This document shows positions 1-9,432 of a stretch of DNA of 64,000 bases, piece by piece (the stretch's first letter is position 1; every line of letters begins with the position of its first letter). Where the stretch lies: NCBI GenBank assembly GCA_039707655.1, contig CM077671.1, forward strand, positions 302,436,509-302,500,508, in the 5' to 3' direction. The notes beneath the pieces were generated by a model, which saw nothing but the letters and a program-made list of their open reading frames with translations, made no database searches and had not been told where the DNA came from. The translations under genes and the position numbers were made by a program. Source of the stretch: Elymus sibiricus. Its lineage: Eukaryota > Streptophyta > Magnoliopsida > Poales > Poaceae.

Positions 1-595
1 AAACGATAGCGCTTGTTGGGAGGCAACCCAATGAATAAATAAATTTTTGATTTTTAATTTCTGTTTTTGAGTGTTGACACAATTATTCCTCTGTTATGAT
101 TGTGTTTTTATGGTTTATTTAGTGGTGTGCCAAGTAAAAACTTTAGGATGATTCATAAGATGAGTAGAAGCGATGCTGAATCTGAAACAGAAACTTTGCG
201 TCCAGTATATGAATTTTCATTTTTTTGCTGGAACGTGATCTTGAGCTGACATTTTAACACAGTGTTTCTATACAAATACCTTACGTTTTCCTATTTTTTC
301 AGAATTTTTAGAGTTACAGAAGTATGGTTAGAGTACAGATTACTACAGACTGTTCTGTTTAAGACAGATTCTGTTTCCGTTGCATTGTGTGCTTGTTATG
401 ATGAATCTATGGGTTATATTGAAGGGTATGAGCCATGGTAAAGTTAAAATACAGTAGTTATAATGCAATAATAAAATATGAATGGGTTTGCAACAGCACC
501 TAAAGTAGTGATTTGCCTTATTATACTAACGGATCTCACGAAGATTTTGTTGAGTTTTGTGTGATTGAAGTTTTCAAGTTTTGGGTGAGACCACG

Positions 596-859
596 ATGGA
601 TGAAGGAATAAGGAGTGAAAAGAGCCTAAGCTTGGGTATGCAACCGCACCCGAAAGATATATCCAAAGATAAACAAGCAACTAAGCTTGAGGATGCCCCC
701 GAGTGGCATCCCCTCTTTCTTCTAACGACCATCGGTATTTTACTTGGAGCTATATTTTTATTCGTCACATATCATGTGTTTTGCTGGGAGCATCTTGTAT
801 CTTTGCTTGCTTTGTTTGTTAGTTTGTCACTTGTATCCTTTCTGGATACACCTATTTGA
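596..859 (+). CDS. Small two-helix membrane ORF in the env position of element C
   Basis: Seen: an 87-codon ORF starting at the ATG at 596. The N-terminal 45 residues are charged and polar. Two hydrophobic stretches follow (roughly residues 46-62 and 67-82), split by a short segment HVFCWEH, and the protein ends in SFLDTPI. It sits about 550 bp after the element's GGGAGGCAACCC motif, which is where Athila-lineage elements may carry an env-like ORF. I do not recognise a characterised family. The intact frame and clear amphipathic layout argue against chance, but there is no signal peptide, no heptad region and far too little length for a full envelope protein. It may be an env remnant, an independently kept small membrane protein, or chance. 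Confidence 0.45.
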   Translation: MDEGIRSEKSLSLGMQPHPKDISKDKQATKLEDAPEWHPLFLLTTIGILLGAIFLFVTYHVFCWEHLVSLLALFVSLSLVSFLDTPI

Positions 860-884
860 GAGAGCCAAAATTATGCTATGATTT

Positions 885-1135
885 GTTAGAATTGCTCTAT
901 GTGCTTCACTTAAACTTTTTGAGCTATATAATTGCTCTAGTGCTTCACTGATATCTTTTTGAGAACGGTGTGCTTGGATTTTTTTGTAGAAATACTCTCA
1001 TGCTTCACTTAGATTAATTTGAGAGTTAGTAAATTTTGAAGAAATCCTCTCATGCTTCACTTATACCTTTTTGAGAGATGAAATCTTTATGCTCATGTGC
1101 TTCACTTAAATTTGTTTGAGCTTGCCAAAAAGCAA
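885..1135 (+). repeat. Array of five small hairpins with a conserved loop (element C 3' region)
   Basis: Seen: five imperfect copies, about 45-57 bp apart, of a unit made of a short left arm, the conserved loop word TGCTTCACT and a T-rich stretch, then the complementary right arm. Copies three and four pair CTCTCA with TGAGAG; copy five pairs GCTCA with TGAGC; copies one and two are weaker. The arms differ between copies but stay complementary, which suggests the RNA fold is kept. Function unknown. Confidence 0.6.
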
Positions 1136-2426
1136 TGGCAATATATGAAACTAGTCCCAAGGTGATAGATATCCAAGGAGGATATAATAAAAACTTTCAT
1201 GAAGATCATTGGGCAAATTAAACTTGATTCTTTGTAATAGTTTTGAAACATGATGATAGTAATATGTGAGTCATGTTAGTGAGTAATTATGCTTTAGTAG
1301 GAATATTGGTGTTAAGGTTTGTGATTCCCTATGCATGCACGAAAGTCAATAGTTATGCAATGAAGTTACATCCTACTTATGGTGCATTATTCGGTGTTAG
1401 TTATGCTCAATGCTCGCTTATGTGAATTTTAGTTTCTTGGTTTGGTTGCTTCTCAATCTATTTGGTAGCCTCCATTTGTACTAAGTAGAAATACTACTTG
1501 TGCATCCAAAATCCTTAAACCAAGTTTTGCCTTATGAGTCCACCATACCTACCTATATGTGGTATTTCCATGCCGTTCCAAGCAAATTTGTATGTGCCAT
1601 CTCTAAATTTTCAAAATAAATTTTCTCTTTTGTGTGCTCGTACCGCTCATGAAACGGTGGGGAGTGTCCAATATTTTTCCATGCTAGATGTGTTATTCTC
1701 AAGATGAGTGTTTATTCACTTGTCATTGCACTAGAGTGCGGCGGTAATAGGGATGCCCATTCCCAAAATGAAAAAGAAAAAAATATTTACTTTATGTTGT
1801 CAAATAATAAATTCCTTGGAAAGTGTTGGTATGGAAGGCAACCCTGGATACGGCCCGCCATGGAAAGTGAAAGTTTGGTGGAAAAAGGAATACACTTTAT
1901 TTTCTGTTTGGGAACCGCCTATGATATATCTAGCATGGAAAGTAGTGTGAGCTACTTTGTCGTTTTCGTTGACAGGAAAGGCATGCCACCCAAAATATTT
2001 CTCTCTCTCAATTTAAACCTTGAGCTCTGGCACCTCTACAAATCCCTACTTCCCTCTGCGAAGGGCCTATCTATTTACTTTATGCAATTTTTATTTTTAC
2101 TTTGAGTCTCCATCTTCTCTTATAAAGCACCAACTAGGGGGCACTATGATCGTACTTGAGCATTGGGCATAGCTAATATTTGAGTGTGTCTCATGAATGG
2201 ATCAATGATTGAGCATGATGGGCTAGGGATAACTTTCTTTAGTTTTGATATTTTGAAAGACATGGTTGCTTGTTGACATGCTTGAGTATTGAAGTCGTTA
2301 TGTTAAAACTAGACTATTGCTTTGAATCATTTGCAAGTCCAAATGTCCATGCTATACAAAAGAAAAGAATATGAGATGAACATGTTAGGCAGCATTCCAC
2401 ATCAAAATTTCTGTTTTTATCATTTA
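1136..2426 (+). other. Non-coding 3' region of element C
   Basis: AT-rich internal sequence between the hairpin array and the purine tract. Open frames here are short and lack any recognisable domain, so I see no gene. It contains many CTTGAG and ATGCTT words typical of this stretch but no clear regular repeat. Confidence 0.6.
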
Positions 2427-2446
2427 CCTACTCGAGGACGAGTAGG
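2427..2446 (+). repeat. Perfect 8-bp-stem hairpin before the C polypurine tract
   Basis: CCTACTCG (2427-2434), loop AGGA, CGAGTAGG (2439-2446). It ends a few bases before the purine-rich tract and 18 bp before the 3' LTR. It could help define plus-strand priming or RNA 3' processing; that is inference. Confidence 0.7.
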
Positions 2447-2447
2447 A

Positions 2448-2464
2448 ATTAAGCTTGGGGATGC
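2448..2464 (+). other. Polypurine tract of element C
   Basis: A purine-rich stretch ending AAGCTTGGGGATGC directly abuts the LTR start at 2465, where plus-strand DNA synthesis is primed in LTR elements. The purine run is interrupted, as is common in this group. Confidence 0.7.
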
Positions 2465-2732
2465 TGATACGTCTCCAACGTATCTATAATTTTTGCTTGT
2501 TCCATGCTGTTATATTATCAATTTTGGATGTTTTACAATCATGTTATACCAACTTTATATCATTTTTTGGGACTAACCTATTGACATAGTGCCAAAGTGC
2601 AAATTGCTGTTTTTGCTTGTTTTTTACTTCGCAGAATATCAGTACCAAACGGAGTCCAATCGCGACGAAACTTTTTGGAGATTTTTTCTGGACCAGAAGA
2701 CACCTAGTGGGTCAAACAAGATCCAGGAAGGT

Positions 2733-2814
2733 GGGCCGTGGAGCGCACAACCCACCAGGGCACGCCAGGGGCCCCCCGGCGCGCCCTGATGGGTTGTGCC
2801 CTCCACGCGGGCCC
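2733..2814 (+). repeat. Large inverted repeat upstream of the C LTR TATA box
   Basis: Inner arms 2745-2761 and 2783-2799 match at 16 of 17 positions (GCACAACCCACCAGGGC against the complement of the right arm). An outer stem of GGGCC and GTGGAG words extends it on both sides. The loop is GC-rich. Equivalent inverted repeats with different base sequence occur at the same LTR position in D and in both solo LTRs of this group. Confidence 0.75.
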
Positions 2815-2834
2815 TCCGCACCGCCTCTGATGGC

Positions 2835-2842
2835 TATAAATT
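2835..2842 (+). promoter_or_regulatory. TATA box of the C LTR promoter
   Basis: TATAAATT lies about 35 bp after the inverted repeat. The matching position in D's LTR (30760-30767, other strand) has the same motif, so this is the likely LTR core promoter. Confidence 0.65.
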
Positions 2843-3027
2843 CCCAAATATTCCAAAAACCCTAGGGGAGTCGACGAAACACAATTCCAGCCGCCGCAAG
2901 TTCCAGAACCTCGAGATCCAATCTAAACACCATCACGGAGGGGTTCATCTTCTTCATAGGTGCTTCTCCGATGATGCGTGAGTAGTCCACCATAGACCTA
3001 CGGGTCCGTAGGCAGTAGCTAGATGGC

Positions 3028-3061
<34 letters not shown>

Positions 3062-3092
3062 ATGATTCACAATACAATGGTCTCTTGCAGAT

Positions 3093-4094
3093 TGACGGGG
3101 GGATAACCCCGGGGCAGGCTCAAGTGGGTCGTTGCTCCTGCTTTTCAAAAATTGACTACGGGGCGGGCCGCCTCCCCCCGTAGTCCAGCTCCACAAGGCC
3201 AGCTGCGACGAGCCGGATGGATTTACGTGGAGTCGCCAGGTCGGCTAGCCGGCGGGTCAGCGCCCGTCATGTCACCACGCCCCGCAGGGCGATGACTTGA
3301 CTGGCAAGATGTCAGCAGTGCCCCTGGTACCACGGTCAGGGCACGCGTGGCTATAGTGACATCCGTCCCACCGGAGGACGGCACCCGCATGGCCACAGTG
3401 GAGGCAACAGTGCCTATGACTCCGGCCGACGGCGACCGGGCGGTCAGCACAGTGTCCGCATGCCTCCAACCACTCCATTACCTGCCCCGGCGTGGCTACA
3501 GCGTGGCCGGCCGTACCGCTGACCACGGCCGGCTACCACAAGACGACGCCGTGCCAATCGGCCCGTACTGCGGCGCGACAGGCATGCGCCGATAGTGATG
3601 GACAACCGGTGGGCCCCCCTGCCGGCTCCCGATGGGACCCTGAAGCCGGCGGGCCCAACCAATGACAAGACTCTTCGATCGGGGGGCCCCTGGCCGGCCA
3701 GAGAGGCCGCCAGCCGGGTCCCCCCGGTGCCGTATATGCATATTGTAATCCAGGGGGCTGGCCTATAAAGCCCCTCGGAGCCACCCCATGCAGGGGGAGG
3801 GGGGTAATTGACACACACACACATCCACTCACGTAGAGAGGCAAAGAGGGCCAGCATGCCTCTTCTTCCTCCTCTAGCCAACAGCTCAAGGAGCACCATT
3901 GTAGCCCGCTCGGTTCTTCAACCAGACTAGCAGGACTAGGGGTGTTACCTCCCACGGAGGGCCCCGAACCTGGGTACATCGCGTGTCTAACACCGCTTGT
4001 CCCCAATCCCGTTACGGGAGCCCGTCGGCGTCTTTCGGCCCCAACCACTCTCGATAAGCCACCCCATGGCATCTGTCTTGAGAAAACGACGACA
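3093..4094 (+). repeat. Element A 5' LTR
   Basis: GC-rich LTR from TGACGGGG to ACGACGACA. The TATA box is at 3764. The 3' copy is at 24967-25969. Confidence 0.95.
3764..3769 (+). promoter_or_regulatory. TATA box in the A 5' LTR
   Basis: TATAAA in the context GGCCTATAAAGCCCC, repeated in the 3' LTR at 25647-25652. This is the likely start region of the element transcript, about 320 bp before the LTR end. Confidence 0.7.
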
Positions 4095-4114
4095 GTTCGC
4101 GCCCACCTTGGGGC
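4095..4114 (+). other. Primer binding site of element A
   Basis: Directly after the 5' LTR the sequence GCGCCCACCTTGGGGC resembles the TGGCGCCCAC-type tRNA primer sites of Tat-lineage elements. The match is imperfect, consistent with decay. Confidence 0.5.
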
Positions 4115-4137
4115 CGTCTCCGGCGCCGGCCGGAGTC

Positions 4138-6250
4138 ATGCTTCGAGCGGGACCCTTCGCCAACTCCCCCGGCCGCCCCGCGTCCGGGCTGACCTGCACG
4201 CTCGTGGGGCTTGTTCACGCGGCGCGGAACCTCGTCCCCCCCCCCCCCCCGCCCTGCGGGCATCGCCACCGACCTCTTCGACGAGTTGCGCAGCGGCGAC
4301 ACTCCATCCGACGTCGCCACCCTCGCCGAACGCTTCGGTAGGCTGAGCCTCGCTGGCGAGCCAACTGCCGATGAGTACCCTAACGAGGTGCTCGACTGCC
4401 TCGACCTGCCCTCGCTTATGGGCGCGATCGCCTCAGGCGACACTGATGACTCCTGCGTCCGCGCGGAGGTGATGGTCACCGGCTCCTCCACGAGCACCGG
4501 TCGTGCCAGGGAGGAGGCGCAGGCGGCCGCCACGGCCGCCGGCACTAGCACCTCTGACCCCCTCGGCTCCGCGCTTCAGGGCCTCAGAACCCACATCGCG
4601 CCTACGTCCAACCCGACCGCAGCTACGGCTGAGCTGGAGGCAGCTCGCCAGCAGCTGCTCGCGGAAGCTACCAGGCTCGCGACCGCCAAGCGTCGGATGG
4701 AGTCCGCGAAGCGCGAGTACAACTCCGCCTATGGCCTTACCCCCACCGGCAACGAGCGCAGCCAGCATGGAGACGTCCGCAACCACGGTTGCGTGGTCGC
4801 GGAAATCCTTGGTGGCAAGCTCCCCACCTACGACACATCGGCGGCCAACATGAGGGCCGCCCAGGTGACCTACGCCGACCTAGCCGGCCTGGAGGGCGAG
4901 GAACGTGAGCAGCAGGAGCGGCACGTTCAAGACCTCATCGCCACCGCCAATGCTCAGCAGGCTCGGCTAAACCGTGCCAACACCGGCTCCGAATGGCCCT
5001 TCCCCGAAGGGGACGCTCCGCCGACTGCCGGCCAGCGCCAGCCGGCCCAGCAGGCTTCCTCCCCCCGCGGCTCCGGCCGGCGGGGCGCTGGGTCTCGCAA
5101 CGGGCGTTCCCAACAGGGGAACGAGCCGCTGGCGGTCACGAGCCGGTGCAACGACGCCACGGCAGGAGGCGGCCGGCGCACTCACGCCCACACCCCGCCC
5201 CCGTGGCGGGGGCGTGCGCACTCGCCCGGCCCGACTGTCCGCCCCAAGCTCGCCGCCCGGCTCGGCCCGCGCATCTCGCGGAGCGAGAACGACGCCCGGA
5301 CCCGCATCGACCGACTGGCACAATCCGCCCTCCTGGAGGAGGAGGGTCCGATCGGGCCGGCGTGCTTCGGCCCCCAGGTCCGCGACGAGCTGTTTCCCAC
5401 CGGCTTCACGCTTCCCCGTGACACACCAAAGTACAACGGCACCGCGAAGCCGGAAGACTGGCTGATCGACTACACCACCGCAGTCGGCATCGCCAGAGGG
5501 AACAAGCGCGTCGTGGTGCGCTACGTTCCTCTCATGCCGATCGGATCGGCTCAGACTTGGCTTAACAGCCTGTCGGTCAGCAACATCAACGCTTGGACGG
5601 ACTTGGAGGAGGCATTCGTTTGCAACTTCAGCGGCACTTACAAGCGGCCCGACTGCCCCCGCGTGCTGGCCATGTGCGTCCAGGGGCCGGAGGAATCCCT
5701 CCGCGACTACCTCACGCGATGGACCGAGCTCCGCAACTCCTGCGAACGGGTGCACGAGGTGCATGCCATCCAGTACTTCTCTGAAGGCTGCCGGGACGGC
5801 ACGAGGTGCATGCCATCTAGTACTTCTCTGAAGGCTGTCGGGACGGCACCCTCCTCAAGCACAAGCTCATGTGCTCGGAGCCGGCCACCTTGGCGGAGCT
5901 CATGGCCAAGGCGGACAAGTACGCCACGGCCGACTCCGCTATGCGGATTAAGGTCAGCGCATCCGGCAAGGCCATCCCGCCGCCTGCCGCGCCACGGCCG
6001 GCTGCCGACAATCGGCAGCAACAGAACAACAAGCGGAAGGCCAACCAGTTGCAACCCCGCTACGGGAGCAAACAGGTCGCCTCCATCGAGGAGGAACAGC
6101 CGGCTGCCCAAGCCTCCAGCCAGCGCCAGCGGACCGGTTAGAACACCTGGCAGCCCAAGCTCACTTTCGAGCAGATGCTCGATGCCCCGTGCAAGATGCA
6201 CTCTGTGGCGAAGCCGGCCACGCACACGCTTCGGCAGTGCAGCTTCTCCC
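4138..6250 (+). pseudogene. Element A gag (capsid polyprotein), broken
   Basis: Gag forms the virus-like particle that packages element RNA. The likely start is the ATG at 4138. A tract of about 14 C at 4238-4251 puts it out of frame with the long gag frame that is open from 4211. That frame holds a glutamine- and alanine-rich helical N-terminal half, then the retrotransposon gag domain (about 5400-5850; motifs PKYNGTAKPEDWL, WLNSL, FSGTYKRPDC, LRDYLTRW). A 47-bp tandem duplication at 5753-5846 shifts the frame inside that domain. The C-terminal part continues in another frame with a CxxH...HTLRxC zinc-knuckle-like motif near 6190-6240. TAG stops lie at 5818 and 6139. Base use is strongly GC-rich, unlike C and D. 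Confidence 0.85.
5753..5846 (+). repeat. 47-bp tandem duplication in A gag
   Basis: Units 5753-5799 and 5800-5846 differ at only two sites, both C in the first copy and T in the second. Because 47 is not a multiple of three, the duplication shifts the gag frame. One C/T difference turns a CAG into TAG at 5818 in the downstream frame. Confidence 0.95.
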
Positions 6251-6519
6251 AGTGGCTAGCCCGGGGCGAGGGCCTTCCGGCTCCTCCCCCTCCGACTCCC
6301 CGCGCTCCAGCGCCTGCGCCGGCTGCGGCTCAACCGCCGGCCCAGGCCCCCAACGACGGCCGTCTCCATGACCAGTTCCCCGACCAGGACGGGGCCTACG
6401 TCGTCTTCACCAGTGAGGGAACCGACAAGCATAGCCAGCGTCAGCGCCGACACGAGGTGAACGCAACCGTCCCCTCGGTCCCCCAGTTCATGCACTGGTC
6501 CGAGAAGCCGGTTACCTAG

Positions 6520-7211
6520 AGTCGAACGGACCACCCGGCGGTGATGCCAAACCCCGGCGGCTACGCCGTCGTCCTCGATCCCGCCATCGCCTCCGAGAGG
6601 CTCACCTACCGTTTCCCACGGGTGCTGATCGATGGGGGCAGCAGCATCAACATCCTCTACCGTGACACACTGCTCAAGCTTGGGCTCAAGGAGAAAGACC
6701 TGTAGCCGAGCCAGACGGTTTTCCATGGTATCGTGCCAGGGCAATCTTGCTCCCCCATCGGCAAGATCCGGCTCGACGTCCTCTTCGGCAACAAGAGCCA
6801 CTTCCGCCGCGAGCCGATATGGTTCGAGGTGATGGACCTCAACAGTCCTTACCACGCGCTGCTGGGCCGGTCGGCGCTTGTCAAGTTCATGGCCGTCCCC
6901 ACTACGCCTACCTCAAGCTCAAGATGCCGGGCCACAAAGGCATCATCACCATCGATGGCGACTACAAGAAGTCGATCGAGTGCGCACGCGACAGCAGCCG
7001 GCTGGCCGAGGCTCTGGCGATAGTGGAGGAGATGCGGCAGCTCGACCGGCTCGTGGCTCACGCCTCCGAGAAGCCGGCCATGCCGGCTCCTCCGTCCCAG
7101 CCAGCCAGCGAGGCGTCGTTCCAGCCATCCAAGGACACCAAGCAGGTGCCGCTCGACCCGGCCAACCCCAAGCAGTGCGTCACCATCGGCGCCAACCTCA
7201 GCAGCAAATAG
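6520..7211 (+). pseudogene. Element A aspartic protease, broken
   Basis: Retroviral-type aspartic protease that would mature Gag-Pol. The active-site motif DGGSSINILY begins at 6631. The flap and core follow (FHGIVPGQ, then HALLGRSALVKF, the usual Tat ending). TAG stops at 6517 and 6703 interrupt the frame. A one-base loss in a C run near 6897 moves it to another frame, in which the conserved HYAYLKLKMPG segment continues. A TAG at 7209 separates it from the reverse transcriptase. It is about the usual length but cannot be translated intact. Confidence 0.8.
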
Positions 7212-8620
7212 GAAGGCGAGCTTGTCGACTTCCTCTGTGAGAATTGGTACATCTTTGCATGGTCCCCCAAGGACATGTCGGGTGTTCCGAGGAAGTATGC
7301 CGAGCACAAACTTCACGTGCGGCCGGATGCGAAGCCGGTCAAGCAACCCCTACGCCGTTTCTCTGAGGAGAAGCGGCGTACTATAGGAGAAGAAATCTCC
7401 TGGCTGCTCACAGCCGGCTTCATCATGGAAGTTTTCCACCGGGACTGGCTGGCCAACCCAATCCTGGTGCTGAAGAAGAACAAGACTTGGCTCATGTGTA
7501 TCGACTACACCAACCTGAACAAGGCCTGTCCCAAGGACCCTTTCGCCCTACCCCGGATCGATTAGGTGATCGACTCCACGGCCGGCTGTGACATGCTGTC
7601 CTTCCTGGACGCCTATTCCGGCTACCACCAGATCAAGCTGGACCCAGCCGATCGGCTGAACACCTCCTTCATCACCCCCTTTGGGGCCTACTGCTACATC
7701 ACCATGTCCTTCGGCCTGAAGAATGCAGCCGCTACCTTCCAACGTTGCATGCATAAGTGCCTCCTGCCCCAGATCGGCAGGAACGTCCACGTCTACGTGG
7801 ACGACATCGTCGTCAAGGCCAAGAAACATTTCAGCCTTCTCGACGACCTCCAAGAAACCTTCTCCAACATGCATGAGTACAAGGTCCGGATCAACCCGGA
7901 GAAGTGTGTTTTCGGCGTGCCAGCCGGCTAGCTCCTGGATTTCTTCGTGTCCGCCCGCGACATCGAAGCCAACCCAAAGAAGATCAAGGCCATCGAGCGC
8001 ATGCACAAGCCGGCCAAGCTCTGCGACGTCCAGAAGTTCGTCGGCTGTCTTGCCTCAGTCAGCTGGTTCGTCAGCCGGCTGGGCGAGAAGGTGCTACCCA
8101 TCTACCAGCTCATGAAGAAGACGACCAAATTCGAGTGGACCGACGAGGACAAGGCGTTCCGCGACCTCAAGCGCGCTCTCTCCAGCGCACCCGTTCTGGT
8201 GGCTCCGGTCGAGAAGGAGCCGTTGCTCGCGTACATCGCAGCGACCACGCGCGTAATCAGCGTCGTCCTGGTGGTGGAGCGGCTGGAGGAGGGTAGGGTG
8301 CTGCCAGTCCAGCGCCCCGTCTACTACCTCAGTGAGGTACTCTCCGCCTCCAAGCAAAACTACCCCCACTACCAGAAGATGTGCTACGGCATATACTTCG
8401 CCGTCAAGAAGGTCAAGCAGTACTTCTAGGAGCACACCATCACCGTGGTGAGCACGGCGCCGCTCGGCGAAATCATGGGCGGCCGAGACGCCACCGTCCA
8501 GATCGCCAAGTGGGCCATCGCCCTCGCCGACTACGAAATCCGGTATGAGCCGTGCACTACCATCAAGTCGCAGACCATGGCCGACTTCCTCGTCGACTGG
8601 GCCGAAACCCAGTTCGTGTC
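7212..8620 (+). pseudogene. Element A reverse transcriptase and RNase H, broken
   Basis: RNA-dependent DNA polymerase with its own RNase H. Seen in order: the pre-RT segment (KPVKQPLRRFSEEKR), fingers (NPILVLKK, CIDYTNLNKACPKDPFALPRID), palm (FLDAYSGYHQI, SFGLKNAAATFQR), the catalytic YVDD at 7794-7805 (intact), thumb (FVGCLASVSWF) and an RNase H with VYYLSEVL and HYQKMCYGIYFAVKK. The same frame is cut by TAG at 7563, 7929 and 8427. The first and last of these fall where relatives have glutamine. The protein resembles element B's RT throughout. Confidence 0.9.
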
Positions 8621-8624
8621 GCCG

Positions 8625-9432
8625 CCTTTGGACTCCGCATTGGCGCATGCATTTCGACGGCTCGAAGATGCGAACCGGCTTAGGAGCCGGCATCGTCTTA
8701 TCGTCCCCAAAGGGGGATCAGCTCAAGTACGTGCTTTAGATCCTCTTCGCCGCCTCCAGCAACGTGGCCGAGTACGAGGCGCTCGTCCATGGCCTTTGGC
8801 TCGCCAAGGAAATTGGCATCCGGCGCATTCTCTGTTTCGGCGACTCGGACCTCATGGTGCAACAGGTCTCTGGCGAATGGGATGCCAGGGACGCCAACAT
8901 GGCCAGCTACCGCTTCCTCGTCCAACAGCTCACCGGCTCCTTCGAGGGCTGTGAGTTTCACCATGTCCCCCGGGCGGACAACGAGGCGGCGGACACGCTG
9001 GCAAAAATCGGCTCCACCCGACAAGCCATCCCAGCCGGTGTCTCCCTCGAGCGGCTGCTCAAACCGTTGATCAAGCCCTCCGCTGAGTCGGAGTCCATCT
9101 TCATGCCGGTTGACCCCACCGGCCCTTCGTCGGGACCGGCAGCTCCGTTGACCCTGACGGCTCTGACCGCTGCGTCGGTTCAGCCGGCTCCGACCACTAA
9201 CGCCCCCGCGGCGTCCGACCCCAACCCCGCGGTCGTCCTAATGGCGATCGATCTACCAGTCGCGACCCTGGTACCGGGGACTGACGGCCCGGTCCCGAGG
9301 ACTGACGGCTCGGTCTCGGGGACTGATGGCTCGGTCCCGGGGACTGACGGCTCGGGCCCGGGGGCTCCGGCTGTCCTCAAAATCTACCCCGGGCCGGAGC
9401 CGGCCCCCGTCACGGCTCCCACCTGGGCCCAG
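8625..9432 (+). pseudogene. Element A second (archaeal-type) RNase H and linker, broken
   Basis: A second RNase H after the first is a Tat-lineage hallmark. Seen: MHFDGSKMRTGLGAG (first catalytic Asp), AEYEALVHGL (catalytic Glu), CFGDSDLMVQQV (catalytic Asp) and HVPRADNEAADTLAK (last Asp region). The frame changes near 8640 and a TAG at 8737 interrupts it. After the domain comes a low-complexity Pro/Ala/Gly linker with a 21-bp repeat, and another frameshift near 9432 leads into integrase. Confidence 0.85.
9277..9360 (+). repeat. 21-bp in-frame tandem repeat in the A pol linker
   Basis: Four units of 21 bp encode a seven-residue motif of the type GTDGSVP between the second RNase H and integrase. 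The unit length keeps the frame. Confidence 0.8.

Larger units (their letters stand above)
2465..3092 (+). repeat. Element C 3' LTR, first part (cut by element A)
   Basis: Starts TGATACGTCTCC. It contains the pre-TATA inverted repeat (2745-2799), a TATA box (2835) and a CT microsatellite (about 3031-3058). It is cut at 3092 by element A and resumes at 25970 after a duplicated 5-bp target (CAGAT at 3088-3092, GAGAT at 25970-25974). Confidence 0.9.

Noticed and set aside
1704..2105. 133-codon frame in C's 3' region
   Set aside because: No domain, unusual composition and inside non-coding retroelement sequence.
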